Shown in pieces: positions 55,870 to 64,000 of a stretch of DNA of 64,000 bases. The stretch covers positions 14,939,941 to 15,003,940 of the forward strand of contig JAJHZJ010000413.1 of NCBI GenBank assembly GCA_023548195.1, read 5' to 3'. The DNA is from Bettongia penicillata ogilbyi. Its lineage: Eukaryota > Chordata > Mammalia > Diprotodontia > Potoroidae. The notes below the pieces were generated by a model, which was not told where the DNA came from, made no database searches, and saw only the letters and a program-made list of their open reading frames with translations. Position numbers and translations under genes: made by a program. The number at the start of each line of letters is the position of its first letter. Within the stretch, counting starts at the first letter, position 1.

Positions 55870-56030
55870 ATATGCTGTAGAGCCAATTTCTTTTGAGGTA
55901 TTGAGTTGAGCTAGAACATGTTTAGAGGAAGGCCATCAGAATGGTGTGGGAGCTAAACATCAGGGAATTTCTGGAATGATCAAAAGAACTGGTATATTTC
56001 ATTTGGATTAGACAGCCAATGATACTTCTC
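55870..56030 (+). mobile_element. CR1/L3-like LINE fragment
   Basis: 'gaaggccatcagaatggtgt' and 'gatcaaaagaactggtatat' read as the sense strand of the same family. Confidence 0.45.
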
Positions 56031-56210
56031 CCAACTGTGAAATTTTGTTATTCTGATTCTGGGTACTGTTTTTGTTTTTTTTTTTAATTTTTTCCTCTTG
56101 ATCACCCAAATCCAGATGATCTGAGAGCTAGATTCTTATATTTCTAGTACTATACAGCTTCTGACTCTGGTGTAAGGTAAGGTTGAACTGTTTATGTTCT
56201 ATATAGGTGC

Positions 56211-56255
56211 ATTCATTCATTCATTCACTCATTCATACATGCATGCATGTATCCA
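56211..56255 (+). repeat. (CATT)n microsatellite
   Basis: CATT units with CATA/CATG variants. Confidence 0.9.
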
Positions 56256-56359
56256 CTCATCTATTTGTCTCTCTCATCTATTTATTACTTTATTTAACTT
56301 TCAGAGTAGCAAGTCTAGCCTGTTTCTCTATTAAGTTAATTCCCCTATTTCTCTAATGC

Positions 56360-56460
56360 CACTCAAATATTTAAGTTCCTACTCTAGGGTATTATATGTT
56401 GCTAAGTGCTAGAAATACTGAAGGTCTTACCTTCAAGGAGCTTACAATTTAATATCAAAT
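56360..56460 (-). mobile_element. L2 LINE 3' end (antisense)
   Basis: 'atttaagttcctactctagg', 'gttgctaagtgctagaaata' and 'ccttcaaggagcttacaatt'. Confidence 0.65.
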
Positions 56461-56464
56461 GTTC

Positions 56465-57385
56465 TGTGTCTTTTCCCCTTCCTTCACCCCAGGCTTAGCT
56501 CATGAATTCTCTCTATCTATTATTCAGATGACAAAGAAATCTATTCAATCCTTGTGACAGGGCCTTGAGGCAGCTCTTGCTTACCCATGAACAATTAATT
56601 CTCATAATCAATGTTAGCTATTAGCATATATAAACATAGTCATTTACCATTAGACACCTGGAGGCTACAGTTTTATTGTAGGACCAGAGTCATCTCTTTT
56701 AGTGAACCAACAAGCAAAGAATCATTAAAGATTTTGAAGGATCCATGAGTCAAAGAAGGAAAGGGAAGGAAAAAAAAACAAGGACCAGTAGATACAGGCA
56801 AAAATAGCCAATCTCCCCCATTCCTTTGGATTCTTCACCAAATCTCTCTCATCCTCCCTACTCCCCTTCTCCCCAACCTTTTGGACTCTGCAAATTTCTC
56901 AGCTTGAGAATTGTTTTCCCTACCTGCTCCCATAGAAGTAGTTTCACATTTTGCTCATTTGCTTTGAACATGACTCCAGGCTGTCTTGTTGGATTGATGT
57001 TTGAGGATCAACAAACTTCTGTTCTGGAGTTGGCCTCAGTGAGGGAAGAACTTAGCCAGTAGGAAACAAAATGATACTATAGTGCTCTCTGCTTCCCTTG
57101 ACCATTGCAGTCACCTGGGGAACAGATTAATGATGAAGAGAGAGAGGCTTACCTGTGTGAGTAGGATGTAGAACTCAGAGTTGTTTAGAAAAATATGTTC
57201 TTCAAATTTTTGTGGATATGTAGGTTATGAGAAATTGATTTTTTTCTTGTAGAGGTATATTTTTTCTCTAACTGCATGCTCTCCTGAATTCTTTTTCTGT
57301 GACTACTCACAGGGAACTGATTTTAAAGTAGTACTCTCTACTATGTCAGTATTGCCTTGAAACTCCTAGGCTTTTAGACAGTTAC
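56465..57385. other. Unassigned non-coding sequence
   Basis: No gene or assignable repeat was seen. The ORF at 56826-57062 has no recognisable domain or splice support. Confidence 0.5.
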
Positions 57386-57392
57386 AGTATAA

Positions 57393-57590
57393 TAAGAGAG
57401 AAAGATAGAGATACACACACAGAGACAAATAGAGCAACAGAGAGACAGGAACAGACACAGAAACAATGAGAGAAATAGAGAAAGAAAGTGATGAGAGACA
57501 GGCAGAGAATGACAGAGAGACAGAGATGGAGAGACAGAGAGACAGGGATAGACAGACAGAAAGTGACAGAGAGACAGCAAGAGAATTTAA
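57393..57590 (+). repeat. GAGA/GACA-rich low-complexity tract
   Basis: Purine-rich imperfect GACAGAGA repeats. The minus-strand SLS-type ORF here is a repeat translation. Confidence 0.95.
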
Positions 57591-57599
57591 AATGATGTG

Positions 57600-58048
57600 A
57601 TGGTCAGAGTGATGTTAGGTAGTTGAGAAATCTAGAATTCTCTAGTGGAAGCCTCATCCAATAGTCTTTTAACATAGAGCAAGTGATTGAGTCATTTTTC
57701 AGTTCTAGTTTCCTAATTTGGAAATGGAGTAAATAATAGACACATCTCTATCAATCACTTTCCAAACCTTAAACTCAACATGATCACAATTATCATTATC
57801 ATCATTAATGTCTTCTTTTTCTTCTTTCTTCATCATCATCATCAAACTTTAAGGGACTTTGGAGATCACCTAGTCTCAAACTTAGCTATGTTCCATAGAT
57901 GTAAGAAGTGGTAGCTGAGTTCTAGTTAGATGAAGCATTTTATTATATGTGAAAGAGGGTTTTTGTCATCCCAAGGGGGAAACATGTTCATATGGTGTAA
58001 AGATTGTGAGCTAAAACATATATAGTGCATCATACACATTAGGACATG

Positions 58049-58109
<61 letters not shown>

Positions 58110-59240
58110 CTATCAGTATTGAGAACTTCTAAATTTTAGGATGCTATATGAGGATATGAGTTTCCCATCATAGGAATTTTTTCTTTACAATCTGGTTGCA
58201 ACTTACTTCCCCCCTTATATATTTTTATTTATCCTAGAGTCTTTAACCTAGTACAGCTTTCACTGTTCCTAACTAGTTATTCTGTAATTTTGGGTAAATT
58301 TTTATTTTAAGAACAATATAAACTCCTTAGCTCAAAAATATAAGATTAGCTCCACTGTTTTCTATCACTGCTTTGTTATTGGTCATTTTCAGGCATGAGA
58401 TAACAGTATAAAACCTTCATTCAGGGAAATAATGACAAAATCTTATATCCTATTTGGACATGTACTTTCAACTAATGAGCAGAAGAGGACCAGATAAGAT
58501 GTACTTCTGAGGGGAAGGAGGGTGGGAAGGATCAATGATAATACACATTCAAGGATGTGTTGACACATCACATACCCTTCTGGACATGACTGAGCTAGTG
58601 AATTGTACTCTATCCTTATCACTGCAGACAAACCCCACTTCCCAAAATGGAGATTTTGGTTAATACATGAGTAGAATCCATGGTTACCTGTCAACACAAA
58701 TGAGCAGAAATGGATGATAAATCAAACTAAAATCTAAGTTATTGAAAGAATCCACTTTGTCTTATGAAAAACAAAAAAGAACAATTGCACATCACATAAA
58801 ATAATATATATATTTCTGTGTTTGGGTAAAAACATGTAAGTCTGGGTTTAAAAAAATATACTTCCTTGTCTCTGTACAAATATAATAAAAAAGGCAGATA
58901 ATTTTGAAAGCCTTAAAATAACTCACTTTAAGTTACTTAGAAGCTAAAGAAAATGGCTTGAGATGAATTTTTTCCTTTGCTCATAATGGCCAATTTCACT
59001 ACTTTGTGTGAAATATGAAACCAAAGTGATATTTAGGTTTATATCACACAGCACTCTGTCACACTGAAAAATTCGAATGGACTACTCATTTGTGCCTGCT
59101 CATTGCTAAAAGGTTTTGGCATTGGGAAGACGACATAAAAGAGGCTTCTTACTAGAAAATCAGGAGTAAAAGAATTTGAATTACTTTGGGGTATATTTCA
59201 TCTTACAGGGAACCAAAAATAATGTTTATAAGATTTTAAA
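57600..59240. other. Unassigned sequence with (ATC)n and (AT)n
   Basis: No gene was seen. A small (ATC)n patch lies at 57830-57845. The rest, apart from the (AT)n tract, matches no repeat I recognise. Confidence 0.5.
58050..58106. repeat. (AT)28 microsatellite, uninterrupted
   Basis: 57 bases of perfectly alternating T and A. Confidence 0.98.
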
Positions 59241-59242
59241 GT

Positions 59243-59412
59243 GACACCTAGTTTTGTGACTAAAATATTGGACTTGGAGTTATCAAGTCTAGAGACAAAA
59301 TCCTGCCACCAGCATCTCCTAGATCTGGCTTTGTGAAAGTCATCTCTGAGCCTGAGTTTCCACATCTATAAAATGGAGATAATAATATCTGAAACACATC
59401 AATCAATCACTT
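59243..59412 (+). mobile_element. MIR-type SINE
   Basis: 'ttggacttggagttatcaag', 'cctgagtttccacatctata' and 'aaatggagataataatatct'. Confidence 0.8.
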
Positions 59413-59444
59413 GACAAAGATAATTACTTTTAACAATAATAGCT

Positions 59445-59655
59445 AGGCATTTATATAGTTCTTCAGGGTTTGCAAGGCATTTTTACAAACATTATGTTGT
59501 TTGATACAACAACTCTGGGATGTAGGTTTTATTATTATCTCCATTTTACAGATGAGAACACTGAGACTGAGAGGTGCCTGGGACTAGGTTTGAACTGAAG
59601 TATTGCTGACTTCAGGTCCAGCTGTCTATCCAGTGTGTCACCTAGCTGCCAACTT
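59445..59655 (-). mobile_element. MIR/THER1-type SINE
   Basis: 'atttatatagttcttcaggg', 'caactctgggatgtaggttt' and head 'ctatccagtgtgtcacctag'. Confidence 0.85.
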
Positions 59656-59659
59656 TTAG

Positions 59660-60235
59660 GGTAGATAGAATAGTCAATAGACAACCACCTTTATAAGATT
59701 ACAAAGCAAAACATATTAGTATCAGAATTGTTACAGATACAGGCAGCATAAAAAGCAAGACATAATTGCCACACAAGATCAAAATGGTTCTTCCCCCAAA
59801 CTTCCACTTTTGCACTCAAATGACTTGGGTTGCTGAGAGAACAGTGTCTTCTTGTCAAACTACTATTTCAGAAAAGCTCACAGTCTAGGGCAAATTGATG
59901 AGGCTAGGAAAGGATTTACCCATCACCAAAGAAGAAGTGATGTTTTCATCATATCCTTACAGATTTCTCCTCCTTTTCACCCCACCTCCAAAAGGATTTC
60001 TTATCGGATCTTTTTTATGGCTACATATATAAAACTTATCTACAGTCATGTAAAGCAATACTATTTAAGAAACCAATTAAAGGCTGTCAGTTTGTGGTAC
60101 AAAATGATCATTTTAGCTTATTGGTTTTATAGCTCTGAGGTCACTAAAATTTTTCATGCTTCCGTCACAAATTATAATATCACTTTCAGGAATTAAAAGT
60201 GAGAAGGCAACTCTGATATCATGTATAATGTGCAC
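59660..60235. other. Unassigned non-coding sequence
   Basis: No repeat was recognised. The 114-codon open frame at 59852-60196 starts at TTG, not ATG, and resembles no family I know. Confidence 0.45.
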
Positions 60236-60240
60236 CTAAT

Positions 60241-60450
60241 GATGAGAGAGAGATGGAGAGAGAGAAAAGAGAGAGATGGAGAGAAAGAGGGTGAGAGAGA
60301 GAGAAGAGCAAGAGAGAGAGAAAGAGGGATAGATGGAGAGAAGAGGAGAGATGAGAGAGAAAAGAGAGAAATAGAGAGAGAGAAAGAAGAGAGAGAGAAA
60401 AGAGAGACAGACAAACACACAGAAAAAGAGAGAGAGGCAGAGAGGCAGAG
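60241..60450 (+). repeat. (GA)n-rich low-complexity tract
   Basis: About 210 bases of GAGA with scattered T and C. All ORFs here are repeat translations. Confidence 0.97.
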
Positions 60451-60544
60451 ATGGAAACAAGAGAACATTTTTAAAATTGGTTCTACATAAGAGGCCTTTT
60501 CTTTCAAGGGCCATCAGAGTCATTTTTTAGTTCATTTCTCCAAT

Positions 60545-60645
60545 TAGTACATCAACTCCTTGAAGGAAAGGACTGTTCTTAGTTTTCTTTTGTACCTAGC
60601 ACTTAGCATACTCTATGTTTAATAGTTATTAACTGACTGATTAAA
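60545..60645 (+). mobile_element. L2 LINE 3' end
   Basis: 'tcaactccttgaaggaaagg', 'gtacctagcacttagcatac' and 'gttattaactgactgatt'. Confidence 0.8.
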
Positions 60646-60715
60646 TATTTATTGAGTACATGTAATAGGCAAGGAACTTAAGACTGTCCTTCTCTTGCCT
60701 TAAGGAAATTAAGCC
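60646..60715 (-). mobile_element. L2 LINE 3' end (antisense)
   Basis: 'aatatttattgagtacatgt' and 'gactgtccttctcttgcctt'. It abuts the sense L2 end tail to tail. Confidence 0.7.
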
Positions 60716-60719
60716 TTTT

Positions 60720-61690
60720 TTGAAAAAAAGATTCATATCAAAAGATCAATCAAATCTACCCCTATGGGAGGTCTAAGCAGGACAGAGAAGGCACCATGGG
60801 TACAAGTACTGGTAAGACAGACCTTGATTACTGGTGGTGCACTGCTTTCAAGTCTGTTTACATTTTGTATTATGCCTTTTACAAAATGATAACTAAGGAG
60901 CAAGCAAGCAATCTTCTCTTTGCACATATTAGAGCACTAAGCAAAGCGAGGGAAGTACAGATGAGAATTTGATGGTATAATTCGAGCAGTAATGAGGTCA
61001 TTGTTATTTCAAAGCTTATGACCGCTATGGCTATAAATCCAACAAATAAACCTTACAAATAAGATGTGGTAGTGAGTATAAAATAAGGGTGTAAAGAATT
61101 AACACTAATCTACTGGCAAATAAAAAGCCCTGCTGATCATGGCACCTTTTTTTTAAACTGAGGTTTATCATATGATGTCATGGTGAGAAACTAAAATAGA
61201 TTAGAATCCCTGAATTACAACTCCAAACTGAAGTAGGAATGTAATTTAGGAGACAATTGCTATAAGTGATGTCCAAGCTAAGCCTTCAAAATGTGTATGC
61301 AGTGGATCATTATATAATCCTGTAGACGTACATCAATAGTTATTGATGTATAACTCTTCCTTACATAATGTCTTTTTTTTTTTGAGCCAGGCTGTAGAAA
61401 ACTTTTTAAGAAGAAGTTTTTTATCTAGATCCTTTGTCTCTTAAGATCACTTAGATTTCCTTATATCCCTCTTATTTTTCCTCCCAGAAAGCCATCATTT
61501 ATAATAATTTAAAAATATTTCATTATTAAATACTTTATTATTAAAAATACTTTATTAAAATAGTATTTTAAAGGAAGAGAATAAAAAATTAGCAAAACCT
61601 ATCAATACATTGACAAAATCTGATGTTATGTAAAATATTCCTTTGTGGGACACCTGACTCTCTATACAAACCCTAACTCATTTTTTTTAA
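60720..61690. other. Unassigned sequence; possible conserved block
   Basis: No gene or repeat was recognised. 60800-61080 has the texture of conserved non-coding DNA. 61500-61570 is very AT-rich, with a repeated 'aatactttatta' and a small hairpin. Confidence 0.4.
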
Positions 61691-61699
61691 TCATAAAAT

Positions 61700-62470
61700 C
61701 ATTTAAAAAATTGTAACATTGAGCTTTCAATGTATTGTGGTTCTCGTGACTTCCATTGACACTAACGTAATTACTGTATTATGTATGTTGTTTATTTGGC
61801 TCTGCTTAGTTCATTTAGCAAGAGTTCATTTGTCTTCCTGTGTTTGTCCATATTTTTCATGCTCATAATGTCTTACAGCGCAGTAGTATCACTAATGTAA
61901 CATTCATGTACCATGATTTGTTTGACCTTTCCTCAGTGGATGGACTGCTGCTTTTTTTCTATAGTTTGTCATCCAAAAAGTGTTACTTTGATACTTTGGT
62001 TCATGTGGAAACTTTTTTTTTTGTCACTAAGCTCCTTGGGACGTATACCTGCTAATGGAATCTACCAGATGAGAAAACTGAGGCTTAGATTCAACAATAA
62101 GTCTCTGTGTCATGGCTCTAACTCATGTCTTCCTGACTCCAAGTCCTGTGCTCCATCCAATAGTTGATCCTGGATCAAAAGGTTACTACAATAATTTTAT
62201 TTACATAATTCCCAATTATTTCCAGAATCGTTGTACTTAGTCACAGCTTCACCAACAAAAGATTAGAGTGCATGTCTTTCCATCCCCTCCAATACTTACG
62301 ATTTACATCTTTTGTCATTTTTGCCAATTTGCTGAGTGTGAAGTTAAACCTTTGGGTGGTTTTAGTTTGCACTTATTATTAGTGATTCAGAGCCTTCTTG
62401 GACATAGATGTCAATGAATTTTTGATTCTTCTTTGGATAGATATTTGTTCATATTTATAGTCTCATACTT
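61700..62470 (-). mobile_element. Old L1 LINE (antisense), split by a SINE
   Basis: 'ttggctctgcttagttcatt', 'tcttacagcgcagtagtatc' and 'atgtaccatgatttgtttga' parallel the antisense L1 order seen at 27280-27420. After the SINE (62066-62164) it continues with 'ggatcaaaaggttactac' and 'ttttgccaatttgctgagtg'. Strongly diverged. Confidence 0.65.
62066..62164 (-). mobile_element. MIR-type SINE inside the L1
   Basis: 'gatgagaaaactgaggctta', 'catgtcttcctgactccaag' and 'gctccatccaatagtt'. Confidence 0.8.
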
Positions 62471-62484
62471 AGTAGAAATATGTA

Positions 62485-62680
62485 GTGTTTTAAAATTTAT
62501 AAGATATTCACAAGCATCATTTATTTAATCCTTACAATAAACGCAGGAGTTGACAACTGTAGGCATTCATATCTTAGTTTTAAATATCAGGAAACTGAGA
62601 CTCAAAGAGATTAAATGATTTTTTCAAATGATCTCAAAGCTAGTAATTGTTGGAATCAGAGCTCTAACTAAAATTTTTGG
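62485..62680 (-). mobile_element. MIR-type SINE
   Basis: 'aagcatcatttatttaatcc', 'caggaaactgagactcaaag' and 'tagtaattgttggaatcaga'. Confidence 0.8.
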
Positions 62681-62689
62681 CCACTGGAG

Positions 62690-64000
62690 CAAAGCAGGTC
62701 TAAACATACCCTCAAACTAATTTGGAGATTCCCCAGGTAACTATGAAGGTGTTCCTGGGGAGAGACAGGAGCTCAGATTGACTGCTTGAAGTGAGGAGGA
62801 ACACTGGGAAGACAGGGAAGAACCTCAACATCTGGGAGCTTGCTTATTTAACCAAGGATTTTTGCTAAATATCCAACACTTTCTAAAATGTTGAAACAAT
62901 GAAAGTGCTGTCAACATATAAATGTAATTAATTTAAAAATTCTAGAATCCTTGAAAATTACTATTTTAAACTTTGGGGCCCTCAAGCAAAGCTTGGTTAG
63001 AGGAACACTCAATGCTGTCCTCATTTGCTTATATCATGCTGTCGCAAGCATATTATTCATGAGAGTAAATCATGATACATGTGCACATGTTGTGACTATC
63101 ACTGCTCAGGCACTGAGTATTGGACTTTCTTTGTCTAATGACTTTGACTGCAATCATTAAGGCAAATACTCCCTGTCTAAGAGGGCATGAAAATGTTACC
63201 TGTTTGATCATCATTGGGTTCAGGTTCCCTGGATCCCTTAAGTGATTCTACCCAAGTATCAGTTACTTTTTCATCAGCTACTCATGTTGTTGATCTGTGA
63301 TTACAAGGGTGATGATGAAAATGATGATGACGATGATAGGTAATGCCCATCAGAAATTACAGAAGGATTATGCTCAACAAACCCAGCTTTAGTCATCAGT
63401 GTACTTTATTTAAGAAGGAAATGGCAGGAACTATTCAATATATTACTGCAGGCTACCGACATTTGGCACTTACTAAAAATTCAGTAAGACATGACCTGGA
63501 AGACATGAAACTTTCTACATTTCATGGACTGCAAGATGACAAATTCCCATACTAAAAGTATGAATCTCAAAATATCCTTGAGAAATGATCCAATAAACCA
63601 CTGAGAATGGAATAATATTGAACTCATGTCTATAATCACAAACCCTGATTAAAAACACTTCAGAGAAAACTTTTTAATGGGTACTAATAGAACAAATATT
63701 GAAAAATCTTTCAAAATGTAAATACTTAGCAGAAGAAATCAATATCATTTAAGGATAGGATAATGCATATTTCATTTACATCATCCTGTTTGCTGCTAGA
63801 ATTCTACTGAGGATGATGTTGTATCTATAGAAGATATTTCTATTGAGCAACAAATAGTAGTTTTTATCCATCAGAGTAATATTTTCAGAACATTTCATAT
63901 AAAAGAAAAACAGGAGTTTGACTTGTCATAAATGGATACCTCCACATCACTTTCCTCCTACTTAATAAACTCCAGAAGCTTCTTCTTACCCCAAGAATAA
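62690..64000. other. Unassigned non-coding sequence
   Basis: No gene or assignable repeat was seen. A (GAT)n-like patch lies at 63308-63340. The ATG-initiated 70-codon ORF at 63343-63555 has no recognisable domain. 62980-63180 is a weak candidate conserved block. Confidence 0.45.

Noticed and set aside
59852..60196. 114-codon open frame, longest outside repeats
   Set aside because: It begins at TTG, resembles no known family, and shows no splice or promoter context; an open frame of this length can occur by chance in 64 kb.
60193..60523. Overlapping ORFs on both strands, 89-104 codons
   Set aside because: Translations of the GA-rich tract.
1..64000. CRISPR arrays, operons or phage-like systems
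   Set aside because: Repeats are microsatellites or mammalian transposons; there are no spaced palindromic arrays or dense coding blocks.

Overview
The window looks like AT-rich nuclear DNA from a marsupial mammal. It is packed with tRNA-headed SINEs whose body and tail match marsupial Mar1 (CORE-SINE body, RTE-like tail with 'ccaagaaaaccccaaa'). It also carries MIR/THER1-type SINEs, old L2 and CR1/L3-like LINE pieces, L1 3' halves, hAT DNA transposons and at least three solo LTRs. One WSINE1-like SINE (34336-34650) and two related elements suggest an Australian-lineage (australidelphian) marsupial. That placement rests on remembered family characters, not on a database search.

I find no convincing protein-coding gene. 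Every ORF longer than about 60 codons is chance, a microsatellite translation (10.4-11.0 kb, 40.9-41.1 kb, 60.2-60.5 kb) or decayed LINE reverse transcriptase. The only gene-like remnant is a ~100 bp piece resembling the cold-shock domain of a Y-box protein (11279-11374, with a stop at the conserved Trp codon). The window is best read as intergenic or deep-intronic sequence; it contains no bacterial-type operons, CRISPR arrays, rRNA genes or functional tRNA genes.

Layout. 0-3.4 kb: mostly unassigned sequence with a G-quadruplex-prone G-run and an ERV-like patch. 3.4-6.3 kb: an L2 copy broken by Mar1 and MIR-type insertions. 6.6-9.1 kb: MIR-type SINEs, then the 3' half of an L1. 9.1-11.1 kb: an L2 with a perfect 67-bp tandem duplication, split by a solo LTR and a ~456-bp CCTT/GGAA array. 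11-26 kb: L2 ends, MIR and Mar1 SINEs among unassigned DNA. 26-29 kb: L2(-) then L1(-) with a Mar1 inside. 30.6-32.3 kb: one long L2(-) interrupted by three SINE-like elements. 33-40.6 kb: L1, WSINE1, a 789-bp hAT, a second solo LTR, Mar1 and a small hAT. 41-49 kb: microsatellites, L2(-) and a CR1/L3 piece. 49.8-50.3 kb: a third solo LTR inside a MIR-type SINE. 51-64 kb: MIR SINEs, L2(+), CR1/L3, long AT and GA tracts, an old L1(-) and unassigned distal sequence.

The signals most worth following are the three solo LTRs with exact 5-6 bp target-site duplications (one with a triplicated palindrome in U3), two L2 copies carrying independent tandem duplications of adjacent segments, two Mar1 copies followed by the same ~100-bp unit, and several AT-rich non-repeat stretches that could be conserved regulatory elements. 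I saw no previously undescribed functional system that I could defend. L2, Mar1, MIR/THER1 and WSINE1 names come from family knowledge; all boundaries are by eye.
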